64,000 bases of DNA, from positions 248,001-312,000 of the forward strand of contig NZ_FNGD01000004.1 in assembly GCF_900102895.1 (NCBI RefSeq). Reading direction: 5' to 3'. The DNA is from Arthrobacter sp. ov407. Its GTDB lineage: Bacteria > Actinomycetota > Actinomycetes > Actinomycetales > Micrococcaceae. This document shows, piece after piece, positions 9,422 to 17,771 of this stretch. Within the stretch, counting starts at the first letter, position 1. The number at the start of each line of letters is the position of its first letter. The notes under the pieces were generated by a model, which saw only the letters and a list, made by a program, of their open reading frames with translations, was not told the DNA's origin and did no database searches. The translations under genes and the position numbers were made by a program.

Positions 9422-10151
9422 TGGCCACGGTGTGCTCGCTGTGTGCGGCGCGGCGGCCGTTCGCTGAACGGAGGGTCCATTCGTCGTCGTCGTGGTAATA
9501 ATCGTCCTTGCGGCCGAGAATCAGCATCGGCTCGATGGCGATCACCAGGCCCTCGGTCAGTTTGATGCCGCGGCCGGGACGTCCGTCGTTGGGCACGGGC
9601 GGCTCGGCGTGCATGGTCCGGCCGATCCCGTGGCCGCCGTGGTCGGCAAGCAGCCCGTAGCCGGCCCGGCGCGCCGCCCCGCCGATCGCGTAGGCGAGGT
9701 CGCCCATCTTGTTCCCGATCCTTGCAGCTTCGATCCCCCGCGCCAGGGCGGCGTCCGTGGCTTCGATGAGGGCCTGGTCCTCCGGGTCCGCCGTCCCCAC
9801 GATGAAGCTGACGGCGGCATCGCCGCACCAGCCGTCCAGGAACGCGCCGCAGTCCACGCTCAGGAGGTCCCCGTCCTGCAGCCGGTAGCCGTTGGGGATG
9901 CCGTGCACGACGGCGTCGTTCACGCTCGTGCAGATGACCCCGGGAAACGGCACTGAGGCCCACCGCGGCCGGTAGTTCAGAAACGCCGGCGTGGCGCCGG
10001 CGTCGGCGATGGACGCCGCGGCGACCTCATCCAGTTCCTTGAGCGAGACGCCAACGGCCGCGGCCTCCCGGACCCGCCCCAGCGTGGTGGCGACCACCCG
10101 GCCCGCCTCGCGCATCAGTGCGATCTCTTCAGGACTCTTGATCATGGACAT
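9384..10151 (-). CDS. map: methionine aminopeptidase, type I
   Basis: A 255-residue metalloprotease that removes the initiator methionine from nascent proteins. The five metal ligands of the pita-bread fold are visible: two Asp in LSVDCGAFLDGWCGDAA, His in HGGHGIGRTMH, Glu in IEPMLILG and Glu in HSEHTVAIT. The ATG at 10151 has AAGGA six to seven bases upstream. It converges on the acetyltransferase gene and overlaps its end. It is divergent from the AlkD-like gene. A peptide deformylase gene lies elsewhere in the window, not linked to it. Confidence 0.95.
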   Translation of the reverse strand: MSMIKSPEEIALMREAGRVVATTLGRVREAAAVGVSLKELDEVAAASIADAGATPAFLNYRPRWASVPFPGVICTSVNDAVVHGIPNGYRLQDGDLLSVDCGAFLDGWCGDAAVSFIVGTADPEDQALIEATDAALARGIEAARIGNKMGDLAYAIGGAARRAGYGLLADHGGHGIGRTMHAEPPVPNDGRPGRGIKLTEGLVIAIEPMLILGRKDDYYHDDDEWTLRSANGRRAAHSEHTVAITADGPVILTLP

Positions 10152-10228
10152 GGCTTTCCTTCCGACGCGGATCCGCGGCTTGCTGGGTTCAACTCTAAAG
10201 CCCGCCGCAGGATGTCTACAGTGGCCTC

Positions 10229-10912
10229 ATGGTCACCACCGAACTGATTGACGCGATCCGCGGCCGGCTGCAGGCGGCGGCCGATCCAGGCCGCGCCGCC
10301 GGGGCGCAGGCCTATATGAAGTCGCAGATGCCGTCCCTGGGCGTGCGGGTTCCCGAGGTCCGCCAAATCGTCAAGGCCTCGGCCGCGGCCCATCCGCCGG
10401 GCAGCCTGGCGGAACTGCAGTCGATGGTGCTGGCGCTGTGGCGGAGCGCCGGCTGCCGTGAGGAACGCTATGCCGCGATCGAGCTGACGGGGCTCAAGCT
10501 CGCGGCCGGGGAGCTGAGCATGCTGGCCCTGTACGAGGAAATCATCCGCACCGGGGCGTGGTGGGACCTGGTGGACGGGGTGGCGCACCGGCTGGGCGCG
10601 CTCTTGCAGGCACACCGGGCAGAACTGACGTCGGTGCTGGGGCGCTGGAGCAGGGACGACGACTTCTGGGTCCGGCGGGCCGCCATTACGGCGCAACTGG
10701 GGGCGAAGACCGCCACGGACACGGCGCTCCTGGCCGCCGTGATCGAGGCCAACCTCGCTGATCCGGAGTTCTTCATCCGCAAGGCCATCGGGTGGGCGCT
10801 GCGCCAATACGCCAGGACGGATCCCGCCTGGGTGCGGGCGTTCGTGCAAAGGCACTGGGACGAACTCAACCCCCTCTCCCGCAAAGAGGCGCTCAGGAAC
10901 CTGCCGGCCTAG
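10229..10912 (+). CDS. DNA alkylation repair protein (AlkD-like)
   Basis: A 227-residue all-helical protein made of HEAT-like repeats. Family signs are MPSLGVRVPEVRQIVK early on, YEEIIRTGAWWDLVDGVA (near 105-122) with the Trp-Trp-Asp of the base-recognition site, the block WVRRAAI and, near the end, FFIRKAIGWALRQYARTDPAWV. AlkD glycosylases excise N3- and N7-alkyl purines without base flipping. ATG 10229 follows TACAGT by six bases and has no ribosome binding site. Its stop TAG shares the palindrome CTAG with the stop of the convergent mannosyltransferase. Confidence 0.9.
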   Translation: MVTTELIDAIRGRLQAAADPGRAAGAQAYMKSQMPSLGVRVPEVRQIVKASAAAHPPGSLAELQSMVLALWRSAGCREERYAAIELTGLKLAAGELSMLALYEEIIRTGAWWDLVDGVAHRLGALLQAHRAELTSVLGRWSRDDDFWVRRAAITAQLGAKTATDTALLAAVIEANLADPEFFIRKAIGWALRQYARTDPAWVRAFVQRHWDELNPLSRKEALRNLPA

Positions 10913-12579
10913 ATGATCGGCCGCGTGGTGACCGGCTCGTCCGACTTGCTGAACAGCAGCTTGGTCTTCGGGTCCAGGAAGATCAGGTACAGGGCAAACA
11001 GCAGCGCGATGATCGCCGCGGCGTTGCGGGCCAGCGCCAGGGCCAGGCCCAGGTCCGCGGTCTGCAGGTACGGGAAGACGTCCAGCTGGTCCGAGATCGC
11101 GTACACCATGAAGAAGGACACGATGAAGTAGAGCGCCTTGACCTGCCAGTCATCGCGGATGCCGGTGACGGCGAAGAGCGGGATGAGCCAGACGATGTAC
11201 CAGGACTGGATCATCGGGGACAGGAGCACGACGGCGGCGAACGCCAGGGTGAGCCGGCGCATCAGGCGGTCGTAGTCGCCGCGGAAGATCTGCCAGGCGA
11301 CGATCCCGACGGCGAGCAGCTTGCCGGCGTCGAACGCCCACTTGGCCAGTCCCCAGCCGTCGAGCCCGAAGGCGTTGGCGATGGAGGCCACGATCAGGCC
11401 CACCAGGCCAACGGGCGCGTACCAGATCCAGATGCTGCCCGGGGCGGACAGCCCGTTGATCCAGCCGAAGCCGAAGCCATTGACCCGGCTCATGAGGTAC
11501 AGCAGGGCCAGGCTAATGCCGGCCGTGAGGGCCCAGAAGACGAACTTGCGCGGCCAGCTGGCGCCTTTGCCCGCCCATAGCAGGCCAATGAACGGCAGGA
11601 AAACAACCGTGATCGGCTTGACCGAGATGGACAGCGTGACCAGCACGATCCCGAGGATGACCCGGCGGGTGGCGCAGTAATAGAGGCCGGCCAGGGCAAG
11701 GCCGATCATGAGGGAGTCGTTGTGGACGCTGGCGATGAAGTTGGTGAGGAACAGCGGGTTGGCTGCCGTCAGCCACAGGGCCCGGTTCGCGTTCACGCCG
11801 TGCAGCTCGGCCAGTTTTGGCACGTAGATCACGCAGAGGACGACGCCCACGAGCGCGGCCACCCGGAACAGCATGATGCTGCCTTCGGGGTGCACATTGG
11901 TGGCCCAGACCACGAACTGTTCGATCCACAGGAACAGCTGGCCGTACGGGACGGGGGCCTCGGTCCACATCCTGTCGGCGCCCAGCTGGAAGTAGTTGGA
12001 CAGCGCCGAGATCCCGTTTTCGTAGGGGTTGAAGCCCTCCACCATGAGCCGGCCCTGGCCGATGTACGCGTAGACGTCGCGGCTGAACAGCGGCACGGAG
12101 AACATCAGCGGCAGACCCCACGCCGCCGTCGCCTGGAGCGTGGCCTTGCGGGCGCCGGCTCCCCAGACCCGGACGCGCTGGCCGAGCCGCAGCCAGGCGC
12201 GGACCAGCAGCATGCCGCCGAAGGCCAGCAGGACAATGGACAGGGCGACGCCAAGGGCCTCGGTGCGCATCCAAATGAACAGCGGAACGCGGCGGAGCTC
12301 GGACGCGGGGGCGAGCCAGCCGACGCCCATCGAACCAATCGTCATGAACAGCGATCCGAGGAATCCGGCAAGGATCGGGGACCGGGGGTTGTCGACGTCG
12401 CCAACGGCCCCTTCCGCCCCTTGGGAGAGCGCAGTCGGGGCCAGCGCAGCCGGGCCGAGCGCAGACCGGCCGGACGTGGAGGGGCGGGACGTGGACGTGC
12501 GGGACGTACCGGCAGCCGTCTCCCCCGCCGCAGGCACAGGCGCCGTCATGTCAGGATCGTCCAATCTGTTGTGGGCCAT
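10909..12579 (-). CDS. mptB: polyprenol-phosphomannose-dependent alpha-1,6-mannosyltransferase (MptA/MptB-like)
   Basis: A 556-residue integral membrane glycosyltransferase with about 12-14 hydrophobic helices after an Ala/Thr/Ser-rich N-terminus of some 60 residues. The block MFSVPLFSRDVYAYIGQGRLM contains the acidic residue typical of GT-C enzymes in the first large external loop. Further family features are GFNPYENG, HNDSLMIGLALAGLYY and ISVKPITVVFLP. Relatives in corynebacteria and mycobacteria extend the mannan core of lipomannan, using polyprenyl-phosphomannose outside the membrane. The start is uncertain: ATG 12579 or 12549, neither with a clear ribosome binding site. It is divergent from orn. 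Confidence 0.85.
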   Translation of the reverse strand: MAHNRLDDPDMTAPVPAAGETAAGTSRTSTSRPSTSGRSALGPAALAPTALSQGAEGAVGDVDNPRSPILAGFLGSLFMTIGSMGVGWLAPASELRRVPLFIWMRTEALGVALSIVLLAFGGMLLVRAWLRLGQRVRVWGAGARKATLQATAAWGLPLMFSVPLFSRDVYAYIGQGRLMVEGFNPYENGISALSNYFQLGADRMWTEAPVPYGQLFLWIEQFVVWATNVHPEGSIMLFRVAALVGVVLCVIYVPKLAELHGVNANRALWLTAANPLFLTNFIASVHNDSLMIGLALAGLYYCATRRVILGIVLVTLSISVKPITVVFLPFIGLLWAGKGASWPRKFVFWALTAGISLALLYLMSRVNGFGFGWINGLSAPGSIWIWYAPVGLVGLIVASIANAFGLDGWGLAKWAFDAGKLLAVGIVAWQIFRGDYDRLMRRLTLAFAAVVLLSPMIQSWYIVWLIPLFAVTGIRDDWQVKALYFIVSFFMVYAISDQLDVFPYLQTADLGLALALARNAAAIIALLFALYLIFLDPKTKLLFSKSDEPVTTRPII

Positions 12580-12717
12580 ATTTCGCCCACAGCCGGCCGC
12601 AATGTCCGGCCCGGGGCGCCGCGTTGAAGAAATAAGTTGACGAAATAATTCGCCGGCCGCGTATCCGAAATCCTAGCACCGGACGGCTCTGTGGCGTCGG
12701 AACGGTAGGCTGAGCGG

Positions 12718-13335
12718 GTGCCTATTACTAACGAACGCATCGTCTGGATCGACTGCGAAATGACCGGCCTGGACACCAAGAACGACGCGCTCATCGAGGT
12801 GGCCGCCCTGGTGACCGACTCGGAGCTCAATATCCTGGGTGACGGCGTCGACGTCGTGATCAAGCCCGACGACGCCGCGCTGGCCCAGATGGGCGACTTT
12901 GTCCGCGACATGCACACGCGGTCCGGCCTCCTTGAAGAGCTCCCGCACGGCAAGACCATGGCCGAAGCGCAGACAGCCGTGCTCGACTACATCAAGAAGT
13001 GGGTGCCGGACCCCAGGAAGGCCCCGCTCGGCGGCAACTCGGTCGGCACCGACCGCGTGTTCCTGGTCCGCGATATGCCCGAAGTGGTGGAGCACCTGCA
13101 TTACCGGATCATCGATGTGAGCACCATCAAGGAACTCTCCCGCCGCTGGTTTGCCCGGGCTTACTTCCAGTCCCCCGCCAAGCTGGGCGGGCACCGGGCC
13201 CTCGGCGACATCAAGGACTCGATCGACGAACTCCGGTATTACCGCGAGGCCGTGTTTGTCCCCGCGCCGGGCCCGGACAGTGCCACGGCGCAGCGGATCG
13301 CCAAGCGCGTCATGGGCGGCGAAGCAGGGAAGTAA
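12718..13335 (+). CDS. orn: oligoribonuclease
   Basis: A 205-residue DEDDh exonuclease that finishes RNA decay by degrading two- to five-nucleotide RNAs and pGpG. Visible catalytic residues are Asp and Glu in WIDCEMTGLD, Asp in IIDVSTIKEL, and His and Asp in GGHRALGDIKDSI. The length is slightly above the E. coli enzyme (181). GTG 12718 lies six bases after TAGGCT and has no ribosome binding site, fitting a leaderless mRNA. It is followed by tRNA-His. Confidence 0.95.
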   Translation: MPITNERIVWIDCEMTGLDTKNDALIEVAALVTDSELNILGDGVDVVIKPDDAALAQMGDFVRDMHTRSGLLEELPHGKTMAEAQTAVLDYIKKWVPDPRKAPLGGNSVGTDRVFLVRDMPEVVEHLHYRIIDVSTIKELSRRWFARAYFQSPAKLGGHRALGDIKDSIDELRYYREAVFVPAPGPDSATAQRIAKRVMGGEAGK

Positions 13336-13465
13336 TCTGCGCCACGTTTCGCGGAAATTTTGGTGAAAATCGCAAAAGTGGCAAAACCATCCCCAAACAA
13401 CAGGTAAGCTATTTGTCGTTGCCTTTCCAGTCAGCCGGTTCGCCGGAGGGCCTGATACGGCACAT

Positions 13466-13539
13466 GGTGGGCGTAGCTCAGTTGGCAGAGCGCCTGGTTG
13501 TGGTCCAGGAGGTCGCGGGTTCAACCCCCGTCGCTCACC
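13466..13539 (+). tRNA. tRNA-His (anticodon GTG)
   Basis: Acceptor GTGGGCG pairs with CGCTCAC; the D arm is GCTC/GAGC; the anticodon arm CCTGG-TTGTGGT-CCAGG shows anticodon GTG; the T arm is GCGGG-TTCAACC-CCCGT. An extra G at 13466 can pair with C at 13539, the identity feature of histidine tRNA. CCA is not encoded. Confidence 0.95.
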
Positions 13540-13575
13540 CTCATGAAGGACGGCAGTGATTGTCCGACCTTTTCC

Positions 13576-13612
13576 AAAGGCCGCACCGGATATCCGGTGC
13601 GGCCTTTGTTGT
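13576..13612 (+). terminator. intrinsic terminator after tRNA-His
   Basis: A perfect inverted repeat, AAAGGCCGCACCGGA and its complement, in 13576-13607, ending in TTTGTTGT. It lies about 37 bases after the tRNA and before the acyl-CoA dehydrogenase gene. Confidence 0.85.
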
Positions 13613-13674
13613 CTGTACTGTGTTTTGCCCGTACGGCGCAGTTGTACCGGGATCTGTCATTGGAAGGAAACGCA

Positions 13675-14829
13675 GTGAAGCGCACACTCTTTGAAGAAGA
13701 CCACGAGATGTTCCGCGAGATGGCCGCCGAGTTCAACGCGCGCGCCGTCGCCCCGCACTACGCCCGGTGGGACCAAGACCACATGATGTCCCGGGACCTG
13801 TGGTCGGCGGCCGGCGAACAGGGCCTGCTGGGCCTCGCCGTGCCGGAAGAGTTCGGCGGCATGGGAATGTCCGACTACCGCTTCCGGGCAGTGCTCGACG
13901 AAGAATTCGCCAAGAGCAACCACCTCGCGGTCGGCCTGGCGTTCCACCTGCACGACGACATGGTCCTCCCCCACTTGCTGGCCTACGGTTCCGATGACCT
14001 CAAGGCCCGCTGGCTGCCTGGCATGGTCTCCGGCGACAAGGTCACCTCGATCGCCTGGACCGAACCGGGGGCCGGCTCAGACCTGCGCGGGATCCGCGCC
14101 AAGGCCGTGCGCGAGGGCGACGACTGGCTGATCAGTGGCCAGAAGACCTTTATCGGCAACGGCATCTCCGGGGACGCCTCCCTGGTACTGGCCCGCACCG
14201 ACGGCGGCACCGGACGCGGAAACCACGACTCGTTCTCGCTCTTCATGGTCCAGAAGGGCGAGGGCTACAATCCCGGCAAGCAGCTGGACAAGATGGGCCT
14301 GAAAGCCTCCGACACGGCCGAGCTGTTCTTCGACAACGTCCGCGTCCCGCACGCCGATCTCGTGGGCGAGGAAGGCAAGGGCCTGCAGTACGCGGCCGAA
14401 CAGCTCCCCCAGGGCCGCCTGGCGATCGCCGTGGCCAGCTCCGCCGTCGTACGCGCTAGCTACGAGGCGACCGTCCGCTACACGAAGGACCGCAACGCGT
14501 TTGGCGAGCGGATCATCGATTTCCAGAACACCCGCTTCGAGCTCGCCGACATCCTCACGGAGGTCGAGGTCACCGAAACCTACGTGGACCAGGCCATCCT
14601 CGCCTTCAACGCCGGGGAACTCGACGCCGCAGGTGCTGCCCGCGCCAAACTGTGGGCATCCGAACGCGCGAAGTCCGTCACGGACCGCTGCCTTCAGCTG
14701 CATGGCGGCTACGGCTACATCCTGGAATACCCGGTGGCCCAGGCCTACCTCGCCGCCCGGCTGCTGACGATCTTTGGCGGCACCAACGAAATCATGCGCG
14801 ACGTCGTCGGCCGCACCATCGCCGGCTGA
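13675..14829 (+). CDS. acyl-CoA dehydrogenase
   Basis: A 384-residue flavoprotein of fatty acid or branched-chain acyl-CoA oxidation. It oxidises acyl-CoA to the trans-2-enoyl form and passes electrons to ETF. Family signatures are AWTEPGAGSDLRGIRAKA, the FAD-binding FFDNVRVPHADLVGEEGKG, and the C-terminal QLHGGYGYILEYPVAQAYLAAR and IFGGTNEIMRDVV, where Glu of TNEIM fits the catalytic base of the long-chain and isovaleryl-like subgroup. GTG 13675 was chosen because GGAAGGAAA precedes it at the right distance; the longer frame upstream only reads through the tRNA and terminator. It is followed closely by def. Confidence 0.92.
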   Translation: MKRTLFEEDHEMFREMAAEFNARAVAPHYARWDQDHMMSRDLWSAAGEQGLLGLAVPEEFGGMGMSDYRFRAVLDEEFAKSNHLAVGLAFHLHDDMVLPHLLAYGSDDLKARWLPGMVSGDKVTSIAWTEPGAGSDLRGIRAKAVREGDDWLISGQKTFIGNGISGDASLVLARTDGGTGRGNHDSFSLFMVQKGEGYNPGKQLDKMGLKASDTAELFFDNVRVPHADLVGEEGKGLQYAAEQLPQGRLAIAVASSAVVRASYEATVRYTKDRNAFGERIIDFQNTRFELADILTEVEVTETYVDQAILAFNAGELDAAGAARAKLWASERAKSVTDRCLQLHGGYGYILEYPVAQAYLAARLLTIFGGTNEIMRDVVGRTIAG

Positions 14830-14868
14830 GACGCCGCGTCCCAACAGCACCTGAGGAACTTTACTGAC

Positions 14869-15441
14869 ATGACCGTCCTGCCCATCACGATCTGGGGCGA
14901 GCCCGTGCTGCACCGCCGGGCCGCGGAGGTCGAAGTCTTCGACGACGAGCTCCGCACCCTGATCGCCGACATGTTCGAGACCAACAACGCCGCCAACGGC
15001 GTCGGGCTTGCCGCTCCCCAGGTGGGGGTCGGCAAGCGGCTCTTCGTGTACAAGTACGACAACGACGACGGCGCCCCGCCCATCGGCGTGGTGGTCAACC
15101 CTGTGCTGACACTTTCCAAGATCTCCGGTGCGCTGCCGGACCCCGACGAGGAAGAGGAAGGCTGTCTGTCCTTCCCCGGCGGCCAGTATCCGCTCAAGCG
15201 GGCAGAGTGGGCCAGGGTCCAGGGCTTCGACGGTGACGGGAAGCCGGTGGAATTCGAGGCGACCGGCTGGTTCGCCCGGGTCATCCAGCACGAGTACGAC
15301 CACCTCGACGGCAAGCTCTACGTGAACCGGCTGATCGACCGCTATTCGCGCAAGGCCATGAAGCAGGCCAAGCGCAGCGGCTGGGGCATCCCCGGACTGA
15401 CTTGGATGCCGGGGGTGGATCCGGACCCGTTCGGCCACTGA
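14869..15441 (+). CDS. def: peptide deformylase
   Basis: A 190-residue metalloenzyme that removes the formyl group from nascent N-terminal methionine. The three motifs are intact: GVGLAAPQVG (about 44-53), EGCLSFPGG with the metal-binding Cys, and QHEYDHLDG with both metal-binding His and the catalytic Glu. An acidic insertion (PDPDEEEEG) stands before the Cys motif. The ATG 14869 is preceded by GAGGAAC. It lies 39 bases after the acyl-CoA dehydrogenase stop. It could be one of several deformylases in the genome. Confidence 0.95.
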   Translation: MTVLPITIWGEPVLHRRAAEVEVFDDELRTLIADMFETNNAANGVGLAAPQVGVGKRLFVYKYDNDDGAPPIGVVVNPVLTLSKISGALPDPDEEEEGCLSFPGGQYPLKRAEWARVQGFDGDGKPVEFEATGWFARVIQHEYDHLDGKLYVNRLIDRYSRKAMKQAKRSGWGIPGLTWMPGVDPDPFGH

Positions 15442-15492
15442 CGAAGTTCCGCCGCGCAGAGGTGGTCCGGCCGGCTTGCTCCTCCCGGCCGG

Positions 15493-16203
15493 CTAGCTCC
15501 CTGACGTGCGGTCGACGGCCGCCAGGATGGCGGCGCCGAGCTCGGCCGGCTTGGTGAACTGCGGCCAGTGCCCGGTGGGCAGGTCCACGTAGTGGACGTC
15601 GCGGATCCGTCCGAGCTCCGCCACATACGGGTGGCCCCCGGCAATCATTTCCCGCAGCATCGTAGACGGGAATTCGCAGGCGATGACGGTGGCCGGGACC
15701 TCGAAGCGGCGTTCATCCCTGAGCTGCTGCCGGTCCTGGGCCACGCCGCGAGGCTGCGGGATGGCGCGGGCGCGGAACATGGCGCGCAGGTCGTCGGTCA
15801 AGTCGGTGAGGTCCGCGTCTTCGAAGAACTCCCACGGCGGCAGCGGAACATCGTCGCCGTCGGCCGGGAGTTCGTCGTTGATGAGCCCGCCGTCGGCGAG
15901 CGGGCCGCTGTCCACGTAGATGGCCCGGGCCACCCGGTCGGGGCGGGCGTCGACGGCGCCGTGGATGATGGCCCCGCCGCCGGAGTGGCCCACCAGGACC
16001 ACGGGCGCGTCGAAGGAATCGATCTTCGCCACGACGGCATCAATGTGGGTGCGCAGGCCGATCCCGGCCCGCGGCGCATCGGCCGACTCCAGGCCCGGCA
16101 ACGTCAGCGGGTAGACCTTATGCCCGGCCGCGGTGAGCGGCGGGGTGACCTCCTCCCACGAGGAGGCGTCCAACCAGAATCCGGGTACGAGGATGATGTC
16201 CAT
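15493..16203 (-). CDS. alpha/beta hydrolase
   Basis: A 236-residue soluble hydrolase of the small esterase/lyase-like type. The N-terminus MDIILVPGFWLDASSWEEV has the oxyanion-hole region, VVLVGHSGGGAIIHGAV (about 69-85) carries the nucleophile Ser, and GHWPQFTKPAEL near the end carries the catalytic His. The acid residue is probably the Asp of IYVDSG or one following it. The substrate is unknown; relatives act on small esters or lactones. The ATG lies six bases after TAGGGT on the minus strand, without a ribosome binding site. It is nine bases downstream of the 152-residue gene on the same strand. Confidence 0.85.
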   Translation of the reverse strand: MDIILVPGFWLDASSWEEVTPPLTAAGHKVYPLTLPGLESADAPRAGIGLRTHIDAVVAKIDSFDAPVVLVGHSGGGAIIHGAVDARPDRVARAIYVDSGPLADGGLINDELPADGDDVPLPPWEFFEDADLTDLTDDLRAMFRARAIPQPRGVAQDRQQLRDERRFEVPATVIACEFPSTMLREMIAGGHPYVAELGRIRDVHYVDLPTGHWPQFTKPAELGAAILAAVDRTSGS

Positions 16204-16212
16204 GCCGGTACC

Positions 16213-16671
16213 CTACCGTCCGAGTACCAGCTCCACCACCTGATAGGGGTCCTCACCTGGGACGACGTTGTGCATGGTGATGCGTCCGCCCTGCCCCTCC
16301 CCCGGGTGGAGGTGGATCTGCCAGCCCCAGTCCGGGCCGCTCGGCGCCGCGTAGGATCCATTGAGCCGGAGGACACCGTCCCCGTCCACGGTGCCGGAGA
16401 ACTGCATCAGTGCCTTGCCCGTGTGCCACGAATCCACCCACACCGCAGTCGCGGGCTCCCCGTCGGACGCTCCGCCGGCCAGGAGCAACAAACCTTCCTG
16501 TGGGCTCTCACCGTCGGACCAGGTGTAGGCGACGCTAGCGAAGTGCGCCGCGGTCACCTGCACTGTGGCGGTGGCCGCCGAGTCCTTGTAGTCGTCCGTG
16601 GGCATGATCCGGGAGCGGTTTTGTCCCTGCCAGGTGCCAAGCAACGGCGTCGTGTATCGCACAATGTCCAT
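16213..16671 (-). CDS. conserved hypothetical protein, DUF1579-like
   Basis: A 152-residue soluble protein that looks like a small beta-barrel: LLGTWQGQNRS at the start, alternating strands such as FASVAYTWSDG and ALMQFSGTVDGDGVLRLNGSY, and a Trp-rich middle (WGWQIHLHPG). The opening GTWQG and the strand order resemble DUF1579 and other lipocalin-like proteins that are believed to bind a small ligand. I cannot name a function. It shares a transcription direction with the alpha/beta hydrolase, nine bases apart. A TAGACT box lies five bases before the ATG. Confidence 0.65.
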   Translation of the reverse strand: MDIVRYTTPLLGTWQGQNRSRIMPTDDYKDSAATATVQVTAAHFASVAYTWSDGESPQEGLLLLAGGASDGEPATAVWVDSWHTGKALMQFSGTVDGDGVLRLNGSYAAPSGPDWGWQIHLHPGEGQGGRITMHNVVPGEDPYQVVELVLGR

Positions 16672-16712
16672 GCTGCAGTCTACTTGGCAAGTGGCGGGGG
16701 TTCGCCTCCTGC

Positions 16713-17585
16713 TCAGTCCCCGGCCGGCTTTTCCAGGCTTGCCGCGAAGTCCGGGACATAGCGGAACAGTTCCCGCGGCGGGCGCGTGTAGTTGACGGCC
16801 TTCGGCCGCTCCGGCAAGGTCACCGGCTCTGTCCGGACTTCCTCGTAATCAATGCTGGACAGTAAGTGGGCGATGAGGTTGATCCTTGCCCGGCGTTTGT
16901 CTTCGGCTTCCACCACGTACCACGGGCATTCCGCGGTGTCTGTCTGCACAAACATGTCGTCCTTGGCCCGCGAGTAGTCTTCCCACCGCAAGATTGCCTC
17001 CCGGTCCATCGGCGAGAGCTTCCATTGCCGCATGGGATCATCCAGTCGGGATTTGAACCGCCGCTCCTGTTCCGCATGGCTGATCGAGAACCAGTACTTG
17101 AAGAGCAGGATGCCGTCCTGGATGAGGAGCCGTTCAAAAACCGGGCACTGCGCCATGAAGCGTTTGTGCTCCGCCGGGGTGCAAAAGCCCATGACGTGTT
17201 CGACGCCGGCGCGGTTGTACCAGGAGCGGTCCATCAGGACGATCTCCCCGGCGGCGGGGAGATGCGCCACATAGCGCTGGAAGTACCATTCACCGCGTTC
17301 GCGCTCCGTCGGCGCCGGCAATGCGACTATCCGGGCAAACCGCGGATTCAGGTACTCGGTGACCCGCTTGATCGCACTCCCCTTGCCGGCGGCGTCCCGA
17401 CCCTCAAAGATGACGAGGATCCGCGCCCCCGTGCTCCGGACCCACTCCTGGAGGGCAACCAGTTCTGCTTGGAGCCGCAGAAGCTCGGCCTCGTAGAGGC
17501 CGACGTCGAGCCGGGCCAGCCGCCGTGCGGAGCCCTTCTTGTGACCGGCGTGCCCCTTGCCAGAACCGTCCGTGCGATGTGCCAT
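16713..17585 (-). CDS. ppk2: polyphosphate kinase 2 family protein
   Basis: A 290-residue P-loop kinase of the PPK2 type, which moves phosphate between polyphosphate and nucleotides. Motifs: Walker A FEGRDAAGKGSAIKRV (near 57-72), PTERERGEWYFQRY, the Walker B region IVLMDRSWYNRAGVEHVMGF and the lid region QERRFKSR. The C-terminal part contains WYVVEAEDKRRARINLI. The basic N-terminus (GHKKGSARRLARLDVGLYE) is usual for class I PPK2. ATG 17585 (MAHRTDG) was chosen because upstream sequence in the longer frame is unlike the family; a weak GGACGGAAA precedes it. It is alone between the nuclease gene and the DUF1579-like gene. Confidence 0.92.
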   Translation of the reverse strand: MAHRTDGSGKGHAGHKKGSARRLARLDVGLYEAELLRLQAELVALQEWVRSTGARILVIFEGRDAAGKGSAIKRVTEYLNPRFARIVALPAPTERERGEWYFQRYVAHLPAAGEIVLMDRSWYNRAGVEHVMGFCTPAEHKRFMAQCPVFERLLIQDGILLFKYWFSISHAEQERRFKSRLDDPMRQWKLSPMDREAILRWEDYSRAKDDMFVQTDTAECPWYVVEAEDKRRARINLIAHLLSSIDYEEVRTEPVTLPERPKAVNYTRPPRELFRYVPDFAASLEKPAGD

Positions 17586-17771
17586 GGTTTCCGTCCGAGT
17601 GTTCCGGCGGGCGGTTTGTCCCGCCGCCCCATTCTCGCCGGGTAGCAGAACGGCTACAAGGGTCCTCCAGCCCGGAAGCCGCGGCGGGCGAACTCCTATG
17701 CTTGGGCCATGAGTCCCTGCGCCGGGCACGGCGTGACAGGGCACAGCAGGACAGGATAGGGCACAGTGCCG

